The translations under genes and the position numbers were made by a program. From Sophora flavescens (taxonomy: Eukaryota; Streptophyta; Magnoliopsida; Fabales; Fabaceae): a DNA stretch of 64,000 bases. The stretch is from NCBI GenBank assembly GCA_030762895.1, contig JAUPTC010000015.1, positions 1,592,395-1,656,394 of the forward strand, given 5' to 3'. Below the pieces are notes generated by a model. It made no database searches. It worked only from the letters and a program-made list of their open reading frames with translations, and had not been told where the DNA came from. Each line of letters opens with the position of its first letter. Positions within the stretch are counted from its first letter, which is position 1. Positions 25,851-37,466 of this stretch are shown in pieces.

Positions 25851-28800
25851 AACCCCTATTTTAACTCAAAACCCTGTTTCAAACCCTAAACCCCAATTTT
25901 GTCCCTAAACCCTAATTCTAACCATATTTTTGACCCAAAACCCTATTTTAAACTCAACCCTAATTTTGACCCGAAACCCTAATTTTACCCAAAACCCTAA
26001 TTCTAACCCTATTTTTGACCCGAAACCCTAATTTTACCCAAAACCTTAATTCTAACCCTATTTTTGACCCAAACCCCTATTTTAAACTAAAAACCCTAAA
26101 CCCTAATTTTTACCCAAAACCCTAATTCTAACCCAATTTTCGACCCAAAACCTTATTTTTAACTCAACCCTAATTTTGACCCAAAACCCTAATTTTGACC
26201 CAAATCCCCAATTTTACCCAAAACCGTAATTCTAACCCTAATTTTGACCCTAAACCCTCAATTTGACCAAGAACCCTAATTTAGACCCGAAACCCTAATT
26301 TTTCCCAAAACCCTAATTCTAACCCTATTTTTGACCCAAAACCCTATTTTAAACTCAAAACCCAATTTCAAACCCTAAACCCTAATTTTTACCCTAAACC
26401 CTAATTTTTACCCAAAACCCCATTTTAAACTCAAAACCCTATTTCAAACCCTTAACCCTAATTTTGATCTAAAACCCTAATTCTAACCCTATTTTTGACC
26501 CAAAACCCTAATTTTCACCTCAAACCCTCAATTTGACCGATAACCATATTTTAATCTCAAAGCCCTATTTCAAACCCTAAACCCTTATTATGACCCAAAC
26601 CCTAATTCTAACCCTATTTTTGACCCAAAACCCTAATTCTAACCCGAAACCCTAATTTTACCCAAAACCCTAATTTTGACCCTAAACCCTCAATTTGACC
26701 CAGAACCTTATTTTAAACTCAAAACCCAATTTCAAACCCAAAACCCTAATTTTGACCCTAAACCCTAATTCTAACCCTATTTTCGACCCAAAACCCCATT
26801 TTAAACTCAAAACCCTATTTCAAACCCTAAACCCTAACTTTGACCCAAAACCCTAATTCTAACCCTATTTTTGACCCAAAACCCTAATTTGGACCCGAAT
26901 CCCTAATTTTACCCAAAACCCTAATTCTAACCCTAATTTTAACTCAAAACCCTAATTTCGACCAGAAACCCTAATTTTACCCAAAACCCTAATTCTAATC
27001 CTATTTTTGACCCAAAACCCTATTTTAAGCTCAAAACCCTATTTCAAACCCTAAACCCTAATTTTTACCCAAAATCGTAATTTTTACCCCAAACCCTATT
27101 TTAAACTCAAAAGCCTAATTTTTACCCAAAACCATAATTCTGATCCTATCTTCAACTCAAGACCCTATTTCAAACCATAAACCCTAATTTTGACCCGAAA
27201 ACCTAATTTTACCCAAAACCCTAATTCTAACCCTAAACCCAAATTTTTACCCTAAACCCCAATTTTGACCCGAAACCCCAATTTTACACGAAACCCTAAT
27301 TGTAACCCTATTTTGACCCAAAACCCTATTTTAAACTCAACCCAATTTCAAACCCTAAACCCTAATTTTTACCCAAAACCCTAATTCTAACCCTATTTTT
27401 GACCCAAAACCCTAATTTTGACCCGAAACCCAAATTTGACCCAAAACCTTATTTTAAACTCAAAACCCTAAACCCAAATTTTGACCCTAAACCCTAATTT
27501 TAACCAAAAACCCTAATTTTGATCCGAAACCCTAATTTTACCCAAAACCCTAATTCTAATCCTAATTTTAACCCAAAACCCTAATTTTGACCCGAAAACC
27601 TAATTTTACCCAAAACCCTAATTTTACCCAAAACCTTAATTCTAACCCTATTTTTGATCCAAAACCCTATTTTAAACTCAAAACCCAATTTCAAACCCAA
27701 AACCAAAATTTTGACCCTAAACCGTAATTTTTACCCAAAACCCTAATTCTAACCCTATTTTTGACCCAAAACCCTATTTCAAACCCTAAACCCGTATTTT
27801 TACCCAAACCCTAATTCTAACCGTATTTTTGACCCTAAATCCTAAATTTGACCCAAAACCTTAATTTTGACCCGAAACCATAATTTTACCCTAATTTTGA
27901 CACAAAACCCAATTTTTAACTCAAAACCCTATTTCAAACCCTAAACCCTAATTTTGACCCTAGACCCTAATTTTTACCCAAAACCGTAATTTTTACCCCA
28001 AACCCTAATTCTAACCCTATTTTTGACCCAAAACCCTATTTTAAACTCAAGACCCTAATTTTTACCCAAAACCGTAATTTTTACCCAAAACCCTATTTCT
28101 AACCCTATTTTGACCCCAAACCCAATCTTAAACTCAAGACCCTATTTCAAACCATAAACCCTAATTTTGACCAGAAACCCTAATTTTACCCAAAACCCTA
28201 ATTCTAACCGTATTTTTGACCCAAAACCCTATTTTTAACTCAACCCTATTTTTGACCAAAAACCATAATTTTGACCCAAAACCCTAATTTTGACCCAAAA
28301 CCCTAATTTTGACACAAAACCCTAATTTTACCCAAAACACTAATTCTAACCCTAATTTTGACCCTAAACCCTCAATTTGACCCAGAACCCTAATTTTACC
28401 CAAAACCCTAATTCTAACCCTATTTTTGACCCAAAACCTTATTTTAAACTCAAAACCCTATTTCAAACCCTAAACCCTAATTTTGACCCAAAACCCTATT
28501 TTATACTCAAAACCCTGTTTCAAACCCTAAACCCTAATTTTGACCCTAAATCGTAAAATTGACCCAGAACACTAATTTTGACCCGAAACCATAATTTTAC
28601 CCAAAACCCTATTCTAACCTTATTTTTGACCCAAAACCCTATTTTAAACTCAAAACCCTATTTCAAACCCTAAACCCTAATTTTGACCCTAAACCCTGAT
28701 TCTAACCATATATTTTGACGCAAAACCCTATTTTAAACTCAAAACCCTAATTTTGACCTAAAACCCTAATTTTGACCAAAAACCCTAATTTTAACCCAAA

Positions 28801-29740
28801 ACCCTAATTTTGACCCTAAACCGTAATTTTACCCAAAACTCAAATTCTAACCGTATTTTTGACCCAAAACCCTATTTTTGATCCAAAACCCTAATTCTAA
28901 CCCTAATTTTGACCCGAAACCCTAATTTGACACGAAACCCTAATTTTACCCCAAACCCTAATTTTGACCCTAGACCCTCAATTTGACCCAGAACCCTAAT
29001 TTTACCCAAAACCCTAATTCAAACCCTATTTTTGACCCAAAACTTTATTTTAAACTCGAAACCATATTTCAAACCCTAAACCATAATTTGACCCGAAACC
29101 GTAATTTTGAACCGAAACCATAATTTTACCCAAAACCCTAATTCTAACCTTATTTTTGACCGTAACCCCTAAACCCTGATTTTTACCCAAAACCGTAATT
29201 TTTACCCAAAACCCTGTTTTAAACTCAAGACCCTATTTCAAACCCTAAACCCTAATTTTTACCCTAAACCCTATTTTTAACTCAACCCTAATTTTGACCC
29301 AAAACCCTAATTTTGACACAAAACCCTAAATTTAACCCAAAACACTAATTTTGACCCGAAACCCTAATTTTGACCCAAAACCCTAAATCTGACCATATTT
29401 TTGACCCAAAACCCTATTTTTAACTCAACCCTATTTTTGACCCAAAACCCTAAAGTTGACCCAAAACCCTAAATTTTACCCAAAACCCAAATTGTAACCC
29501 TATTTTTGACCCAAAACCCTATTTTAAACTCAAAACTCTATTTCAAACCCTAAACCCTAATTTTGACCCTAAACCCTAATTTTTACCCAAAACCCTAATT
29601 CTAACCCAATTTTTGACCCAAAACCCTATTTTAAACTCAAAACTCTATTTCAAACCCTAAACCCTAATTTTGACCCTAAACCCTAATTTTGACCCGAAAC
29701 CCTAATTTTTACCCAAAACCCTAATTCTAACCCTATTTTT

Positions 29741-31750
29741 GAAACAAAACCCAATTTTTAAATCAAAACCCTAATTTTGACCCTAAATCCTAAATTTGAC
29801 CCAGAACCCTAATTTTGACACGAAACCCTAATTTTACCCAAAACCCTAATTCTAACATTATTTTTGACCCAAAACCCTATTTTAAACTAAAAACCCTATT
29901 GCAAACGCTAAACCCAAATTTTGACCCTATACCATTATTTTACCCCAAAACCCTAATTTTGACCCGAAACCCTAATTTTACCCAAACCCTAATTCTAACC
30001 CTATTTTTGACCCAAAACCCTATTTTAAACTCAAAACTCTATTTCAAACCCTAAACCCTAATTTTGACCCTAAACCCTAATTTTTACCCAAAACCCTAAT
30101 TCTAACCCTATTTTTGACCCAAAACCCAATTTTTAAATCAAAGCCCTAATTTTGACCCTAAATTCTAAATTTGACCCAAAACCCTAATTTTGACCCAAAA
30201 CCTTATTTTAAACTCAAAACCCTAATTCAAACCCTAAACCCTAATTTTGATCCAAAATCCTAATTCTAACCCTATTTTTGACCCAAAACCCTATTTTTGA
30301 CCCTAAACCTAATTTTGATCCAAAACCCTAATTCTAAACCTATTTTTGACCCAAAACCCTAATTTTGACCAAAAACCCTAATTTTAAACCAAAACCCTAA
30401 TTTTGATCCGTTACCCTAATTTTACCCAAAACTCTAATTCTAACCCTATTTTTATCCCAAAACCCTATTTTAAACTCAAAACTCTATTTCAAACCCTAAA
30501 CCCTAATTTTGACCCTAAACCATAATTTTTACCCAAAAACCTAATTTTTACCCAAAACCCTAATTCTAACCCTAATTTTTGAAACAAAACCCAATTTTTA
30601 AATCAAAACCCTAATTTTGACCCTAAACCCTAATTTTAAACCAAAACCCTAATTTTGACCCGTAACCCTAATTTTACCCAAAACCCTAATTCTAACCCTA
30701 TTTTTGACCCAAAACCCTATTTTAAACTCAAAACTCTATTTCAAACCCTAAACCCTAATTTTGACCCTAAACCCAAATTTTTACCCAAAACCCTAATTCT
30801 AACCCTATTTTTGACCCAAAACCCTATTTTAAACTGAAAACTCTATTTCAAACCCTAAACCTTAATTTTTACCCAAAACCCTAATTCTAACCCTATTTTT
30901 GAAACAAAACCGAATTTTTAAATCAAAACCCTAATTTTGACCCTCAATCCTAAATTTGACCCAGAACACTAATTTTGACACGAAACCCTAATTTTACCCA
31001 AAACCCTAATTCTAACATTATTTTTGACCCAAAACCCTATTTTAAACTAAAAACCCTATTGCAAACGCTAAACCCAAATTTTTAACCTAAACCCTAATTT
31101 TACCCCAAAACCCTAATTTGAAACCTAATTTTACCCAAAACCCTAATTCTAACCCTATTTTTGACCCAAAACCCTATTTTAAACTCAAAACTCTATTTCA
31201 AACCCTAAACCCTAATTTTGACCCTAAACCCTAAATTTGACCCAAAACCCTAATTTTTACCCAAAACTCTAATTCTAACCCTATTTTTGACCTAAAACCC
31301 AATTTTTAAGTCAAAGCCCTAATTTTGACCCCAAATTCTAAATTTGACCCAAAACCCTAATTTTGACCCAAAACCTTATTTTAAACTCAAAACCCTAATT
31401 CAAACCCTAAACCCTAATTTTGATCCAAAATCCTAATTCTAACCCTATTTTTGACCCAAAACCCTAATTTTGACCCCTAAACCCTAATTTTGATCCAAAA
31501 CCCTAATTTTAAACCTATTTTTGACCCAAAACCCTAATTTTGACCAAAAACCCTAATTTTAAACCAAAACCCTAATTTTGATCCGAAACCCTAATTTTAC
31601 CCAAAACTCTAATTCTAACCCTATTTTTGACCCAAAACCCTATTTTAAACTCAAAACTCTATTTCAAACACTAAACCCTAATTTTGACCCTAAACCCTAA
31701 TTTTTACCCAAAACCCTAATTTTTACCCAAAACCCTAATTCTAACCCTAT
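29741..31750 (+). repeat. Tandem duplication, 1160-bp period
   Basis: The word GAAACAAAACCCAATTTTTA begins at 29741 and, with one change, at 30901. The rare word GCAAACGCTAAACCCAAATT begins at 29901 and 31061. GATCCAAAACCCTAATT recurs at about 30318 and 31494. All three pairs are 1160-1176 bases apart. Homology of the second copy fades at about 31750. The period is close to that of the S unit in the right array. Confidence 0.8.
30581..30900 (+). repeat. 320-bp block repeated at 32578-32913
   Basis: It begins with GAAACAAAACCCAATTTTTA and is nearly identical to 32578-32913, with one clear change there (TTTTTAGATC for TTTTTAAATC). The reverse complement of the same block is found right of the gap between about 35213 and 35463 and between 37019 and 37270, somewhat shorter (about 250 bp). 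Confidence 0.75.
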
Positions 31751-32577
31751 TTTTGACCCAAAACCCTATTTCAAACCATAAACCATAATTTTGACACGTA
31801 ACCCTAATTTTACCCAAAACCCTAATTCTAACCCTCTTTTTGACCCAAAACCCTGTTTTAAAGTCAAAACCCTATTTCAAACCCTAAACCCTAATTTTGA
31901 CCCTAAATCGTAAAATTGACCCAGAACCCTAATTTTGACCCGAAACCCTAATTCTAACCTTATTTTTGACCCAAAACCCTATTTTAAACTCAAAACCCTA
32001 TTTCGAACCCTAAACCCTAATTTTGACCCTAAACACTAATTCTAACCATATTTTTGACCCAAAACCCTATTTTAAACTCAAAACCCTAATTTTGACCCAA
32101 AACCCTAATTTTGACCAAAAACCCTAATTTTAAACCAAAACCCTAATTTTGATCCGAAACCCTAATTTTGCCCAAAACGCTAATTCTAACCCTATTTTTG
32201 ACCCAAAACCCTATTTTAAAATCAAAACTCTATTTCTAACCCTTAACCCTAATTTTGACCCTAAACCCTAATTTTGACCCAAAAACCAAATTTTTACCCA
32301 AAACCCTAATTCTAACCCTATTTTTGACACAAAACCCTATTTGAAACTCAAAACCCTATTTCAAACCATAAACCCTAATTTTGACCCGTAATCCTAATTT
32401 TACCCAAAACCCTAATTCTAACCCTATTTTTGACCCAAAACCCTGTTTTATACTCAAAACCCTATTTCAAACCCTAAACCCTATTTTTGACCAAAAACCC
32501 TAATTTTAACCCAAAACCCTAATTTTGATCTGAAACCCTAATTTTTACCCAAAACCCTAATTCTAACCCTAATTTTT

Positions 32578-32913
32578 GAAACAAAACCCAATTTTTAGAT
32601 CAAAACCCTAATTTTGACCCTAAACCCTAATTTTAAACCAAAACCCTAATTTTGACCCGTAACCCTAATTTTACCCATAACCCTAATTCTAACCCTATTT
32701 TTGACCCAAAACCCTATTTTAAACTCAAAACTCTATTTCAAACCCTAAACCCTAATTTTTACCCAAAACCCTAATTCTAACCCTATTTTTGAACCAAAAC
32801 CCTATTTTAAACTCAACTCTATTTCAAACCCTAAACCCTAATTTTGACCCTACACCCTAATTTTGACCCGAAACCCTAATTTTTACCAAAACCCTAATTC
32901 AAACCCTGTTTTT
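32578..32913 (+). repeat. 336-bp block, copy of 30581-30900
   Basis: Second copy of the GAAACAAAACCC block. A third copy starts at 32914 and is cut off by the gap 30 bases later. By analogy with the pair at 30581/30901, the next landmark, GCAAACGCTAAACCC, would be expected about 160 bases into the third copy, inside the Ns. Confidence 0.75.
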
Positions 32914-32943
32914 GAAACAAAACCCAATTTTTAAATCAAAACC

Positions 32944-33443
32944 NNNNNNNNNNNNNNNNNNNNNNNNNNNNNNNNNNNNNNNNNNNNNNNNNNNNNNNNN
33001 NNNNNNNNNNNNNNNNNNNNNNNNNNNNNNNNNNNNNNNNNNNNNNNNNNNNNNNNNNNNNNNNNNNNNNNNNNNNNNNNNNNNNNNNNNNNNNNNNNNN
33101 NNNNNNNNNNNNNNNNNNNNNNNNNNNNNNNNNNNNNNNNNNNNNNNNNNNNNNNNNNNNNNNNNNNNNNNNNNNNNNNNNNNNNNNNNNNNNNNNNNNN
33201 NNNNNNNNNNNNNNNNNNNNNNNNNNNNNNNNNNNNNNNNNNNNNNNNNNNNNNNNNNNNNNNNNNNNNNNNNNNNNNNNNNNNNNNNNNNNNNNNNNNN
33301 NNNNNNNNNNNNNNNNNNNNNNNNNNNNNNNNNNNNNNNNNNNNNNNNNNNNNNNNNNNNNNNNNNNNNNNNNNNNNNNNNNNNNNNNNNNNNNNNNNNN
33401 NNNNNNNNNNNNNNNNNNNNNNNNNNNNNNNNNNNNNNNNNNN
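32944..33443. other. Assembly gap of exactly 500 Ns
   Basis: Five hundred consecutive Ns. A round number indicates a placeholder of unknown true size, as inserted by scaffolding software, and not a measured distance. The sequence on either side is the same satellite family in opposite orientations. Any open reading frame running through it is meaningless. Confidence 0.99.
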
Positions 33444-34604
33444 ATAGGTTTAGAATTAGGGTTTTGGATCAAAATTAGGGTTTAGGGTCAAAAATAGGGT
33501 TTTGGGTCAAAAATAGGGTTAGAATTAGGATTTTGGATCAAAATTAGGGTTTAGGGTTTGAATTAGGGTTTTGAGTTTAAAATAAGGTTTTGGGTCAAAA
33601 TTAGGGTTTTGGGTCAAATTTAGAATTTAGGGTCAAAATTAGGGCTTTGATTTAAAAATTGGGTTTTGGGTCAAAAATAGGGATAGAATTAGGGTTTTGG
33701 GTAAAAATTAGGGTTTTGGGTCAAAATTAGGGTTTAGGGTTTGAAATAGAGTTTTGAGTTTAAAATAGGGTTTTGGGTAAAAAATAGGGTTAGAATTAGG
33801 GTTTTGGGTAAAATTAGGATTACGGGTCAGAATTAGGGTTTATGGTTTGAAATAGGGTTTTGAGTTTCAAATAGGGTTTTGTGTCAAAAATAGGGTTAGA
33901 ATTAGGGTTTTAGGTAAAAATTTGGTTTTTGGGTCAAAATTAGGGTTTAGGGTCAAAATTAGGGTTAAGGGTTAAAAATAGAGTTTTGATTTTAAAATAG
34001 AGTTTTGGGTAAAATTAGGGTTTCGGATCAAAATTAGGGTTTTGGTTTAAAATTAGGGTTTTTGGTCAAAATTAGGGTTTTGAGTTTAAAATAGGGTTTT
34101 GGGTCAAAAATATGGTTAGAATTAGTGTTTAGGGTCAAAATTAGGGTTTAGGGTTTGAAATAGGGTTTGGAGTTTAAAATAGGGTTTTGGGTCAAAAATA
34201 AGGTTAGAATTAGGGTTTCGGGTCAAAATTAGGGTTCTGGGTCAATTTTACGATTTAGGGTCAAAATTAGGGTTTAGGGTTTGAAATAGGGTTTTGAGTT
34301 TAAAACAGGGTTTTGGGTCAAAAAGAGGGTTAGAATTAGGGTTTTGGGTAAAATTAGGGTTACGGGTCAAAATTAGGGTTTATGGTTTGAAACAGGGTTT
34401 TGGGTCAAAAATAGGGTTAGAATTAGGGTTTAGGGTAAAAATTAGGGTTTAGGGTTTGAAATAGAGTTGTGTTTAAAATAGGGTTTTGGGTCAAAAATAG
34501 GGTTTGAATTAGAGTTTTGGGTAAAATTAGGGTTTCGGATCAAAATTAGGGTTTTGGTTTAAAATAAGGGTTTTTGGTCAAAATTAGGGTTTTGGGTCAA
34601 AAAT
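33444..34604 (-). repeat. S unit abutting the gap (1161 bp)
   Basis: The first bases after the gap are ATAGGTTTAGAATTAGGG, which is the phase landmark itself. S-type markers are present: GGTAAAAAATAGGG, ATTACGGGTCAGAATT, and GGTTTGAAACAGGG near its end (34387). The AATTTTACGATTT landmark lies at about 34244-34256. Confidence 0.82.
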
Positions 34605-36432
34605 AGGTTTAGAATTAGGGTTTTGGATCAAAATTAGGGTTTAGGGTCAAAAATAGGGTTTTGGGTCAAAAATAGGGTTAGAATTAGGATTTTGGATCAA
34701 AATTAGGGTTTAGGGTTTGAATTAGGGTTTTGAGTTTAAAATAAGGTTTTGGGTCAAAATTAGGGTTTTGGGTCAAATTTAGAATTTAGGGTCAAAATTA
34801 GGGCTTTGACTTAAAAATTGGGTTTTAGGTCAAAAATAGGGTTAGAATTAGAGTTTTGGGTAAAAATTAGGGTTTTGGGTCAAATTTAGGGTTTAGGGTC
34901 AAAATTAGGGTTTAGGGTTTGAAATAGAGTTTTGAGTTTAAAATAGGGTTTTGGGTCAAAAATAGGGTTAGAATTAGGGTTTTGGGTAAAATTAGGGATT
35001 CGGGTCAAAATTAGGGTTTTGGGGTAAAATTAGGGTTTAGGGTCAAAATTTGGGTTTAGCGTTTGCAATAGGGTTTTTAGTTTAAAATAGGGTTTTGGGT
35101 CAAAAATAATGTTAGAATTAGGGTTTTGGGTAAAATTAGGGTTTCGTGTCAAAATTAGTGTTCTGGGTCAAATTTAGGATTGAGGGTCAAAATTAGGGTT
35201 TTGATTTAAAAATTGGGTTTTGTTTCAAAAATAGGGTTAGAATTAGGGTTTTGGGTAAAAATTAGGGTTTCGGGTCAAAATTAGGGTTTAGGGTCAAAAT
35301 TAGGGTTTAGGGTTTGAAATAGAGGTTTGAGTTTAAAATAGGGTTTTGGGTCAAAAATAGGGTTAGAATTAGGGTTTTGGGTAAAATTAGGGTTACGGGT
35401 CAAAATTAGGGTTTTGGTTTAAAATTAGGGTTTAGGGTCAAAATTATGGTTTTGATTTAAAAATTGGGTTTTGTTTCAAAATTTAGGGTTAGAATTAGGG
35501 TTTTGGGTAAAAATTAGGGTTTCGGATCAAAATTAGGGTTTTGGGTTAAAATTAGGGTTTTTGGTCAAAAATAGGGTTTAGGGTTTGAAATAGGGTTTTC
35601 AGTTTCAAATAGGGTTTTGTGTCAAAAATAGGGTTAGAATTAGGGTTTTAGGTAAAAATTTGGTTTTTGGGTCAAAATTAGGGTTTAGGGTCAAAATTAG
35701 GGTTAAGGGTTAGAAATAGAGTTTTGATTTTAAAATAGGGTTTTGGGTCAAAAATAGGGTTAGAATTAGAGTTTTGGGTAAAATTAGGGTTTCGGATCAA
35801 AATTAGGGTTTTGGTTTAAAATTAGGGTTTTTGGTCAAAATTAGGGTTTTGGGTCAAAATTAGGGTTTTGAGTTTAAAATAGGGTTTTGGGTCAAAAATA
35901 TGGTTAGAATTAGTGTTTAGGGTCAAAATTAGGGTTTAGGGTTTGAAATAGGGTTTTGAGCTTAAAATAGGGTTTTGGGTCAAAAATAAGGTTAGAATTA
36001 GGGTTTCGGGTCAAAATTAGGGTTCTGGGTCAATTTTACGATTTAGGGTCAAAATTAGGGTTTAGGGTTTGAAATAGGGTTTTGAGTTTAAAACAGGGTT
36101 TTGGGTCAAAAAGAGGGTTAGAATTAGGGTTTTGGGTAAAATTAGGGTTACGGGTCAAAATTAGGGTTTATGGTTTGGAATAGGGTTTTGGGTCAAAAAT
36201 AGGGTTAGAATTAGGGTTTTTGGTAAAAATTAGGGTTTTGGGTAAAAATTAGGGTTGAGGGTCAAAATTAGGGTTTAGGATTTGAAATAGAGTTTTGAGT
36301 TTAAAATAGGGTTTTGGGTCAAAAATAGGGTTAGAATTAGAGTTTTGGGTAAAATTAGGGTTTCGGATCAAAATTAGGGTTTTGGTTTAAAATTAGGGTT
36401 TTTGGTCAAAATTAGGGTTTTGGGTCAAAAAT
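34605..36432 (-). repeat. L-type unit, gap-side variant (1828 bp)
   Basis: Longer than the outer L units. It carries TAGCGTTTGCAATAGGG at about 35057, where outer L units have GCGTTAAAATTAGTG. It also has two copies of TTGGGTTTTGTTTC at 35213 and 35463. These are the exact reverse complements of landmarks left of the gap at 29741-31061, so this variant links the two sides. Confidence 0.8.
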
Positions 36433-37466
36433 AGGTTTAGAATTAGGGTTTTGGATCCAAATTAGGGTTTATGGTCAAAAATAGGGTTTTGGGTCAAAAA
36501 TAGGGTTAGAATTAGGATTTTGGATCAAAATTAGGGTTTAGGGTTTGAATTAGGGTTTTGAGTTTAATATAAGGTTTTTGGTCAAAATTAGGGTTTTGGG
36601 TCAAATTTAGAATTTAGGGTCAAAATTAGGCTTTGATTTAAAAATAGGGTTTTGGGTCAAAAATAGGGTTAGAATTAGGGTTTTGGGTAAAAATTAGGGT
36701 TTAGGGTCAAAATTAGGGTTTAGGGTTTGAAATAGAGTTTTGAGTTTAAAATAGGGTTTTGGGTCAAAAATAGGGTTAGAATTAGGGTTTGGGTAAAATT
36801 AGGGTTTCGGGTCAAAATTAGGTTTTTGGGGTAAAATTAGGGTTTAGGGTCAAAATTTGGGTTTAGCGTTTGCAATAGGGTTTTTAGTTTAAAATAGGGT
36901 TTTGTGTCAAAAATAATGTTAGAATTAGGGTTTTGGGTAAAATTAGGGTTTCGTGTCAAAATTAGGGTTCTGGGTCAAATTTAGGATTTAGGGTCAAAAT
37001 TAGGGTTTTGATTTAAAAATTGGGTTTTGTTTCAAAATTAGGGTTAGAATTAGGGTTTTGGGTAAAAATTAGGGTTTCGGGTCAAAATTAGGGTTTAGGG
37101 TCAAAATTAGGGTTTAGGGTTTGAAATAGAGTTTTGAGTTTAAAATAGGGTTTTGGGTCAAAAATAGGGTTAGAATAAGGGTTTTGGGTAAAATTAGGGT
37201 TACGTGTCAAAATTAGGGTTTTGGTTTAAAATTAGGGTTTAGGGTCAAAATTAGGGTTTTGATTAAAAAATTGGGTTTTGTTTCAAAAATTAGGGTTAGA
37301 ATTATGGTTTTGGGTAAAAATTAGGGTTTCGGATCAAAATTAGGGTTTTGGGTCAAAAATAGGGTTTGAATTAGAGTTTTGGGTAAAATTAGGGTTTCGG
37401 ATCAAAATTAGGGTTTTGGTTTAAAATTAGGGTTTTTGGTCAAAATTAGGGTTTAGGGTCAAAAAT
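36433..37466 (-). repeat. Truncated L-type unit (1034 bp)
   Basis: It begins like the preceding unit, with TAGCGTTTGCAATAGGG at about 36863 and TTGGGTTTTGTTTC at about 37019 and 37270. It then jumps at about 37345-37370 straight to the final segment, without the AATTTTACGATTT landmark. About 0.8 kb is missing compared with 34605-36432. Confidence 0.75.

Larger units (their letters stand above)
1..32943 (+). repeat. Telomere-like satellite array, C-rich strand on +
   Basis: The whole stretch is made of short units of about 18-20 bp such as ACCCTAATTTTGACCCAAA and ACCCTAATTTTACCCAAA, joined with a compound unit containing CTAACCCTATTTTTGACCC. Every line of sequence fits this pattern. The + strand is almost free of G: bases 61-120 hold 17 C and 3 G. 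No unique sequence longer than a few tens of bases interrupts it. The array is organised into higher-order repeats that are listed separately. The telomere-like core suggests descent from interstitial or subtelomeric telomere repeats, which is an inference. Confidence 0.95.
25851..32943 (+). repeat. Diverged inner satellite region, left of gap
   Basis: Same short-unit satellite, but no longer in phase with the 2.15-kb HOR. The landmark AAATCGTAAAATTGACCC recurs at about 28550 and 31907, here preceded by TTTTGACCCT as in the array right of the gap and unlike the 1-15 kb array. Near the gap it carries its own duplications, listed separately. The sequence is clean, without the scattered small losses of 15-24 kb, so the divergence looks genuine. 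Confidence 0.8.

Noticed and set aside
24510..28560. A 4.0-kb HOR, from AAATCGTAAAATTG at 24510 and 28550 and a similar 4.02-kb spacing at 34251-38272
   Set aside because: The next intervals do not follow (3357 on the left; 1788 plus 2233 on the right), so the similar numbers look coincidental.
32912..33478. Long open frames on both strands through the N run
   Set aside because: Almost all of each frame is undetermined bases, so there is no coding evidence.
32600..33800. Head-to-head telomere fusion like the human chromosome 2 site
   Set aside because: A fusion of two ends would read TTAGGG followed by CCCTAA on one strand. Here the order is CCCTAA then TTAGGG, the opposite, and the join is a gap.
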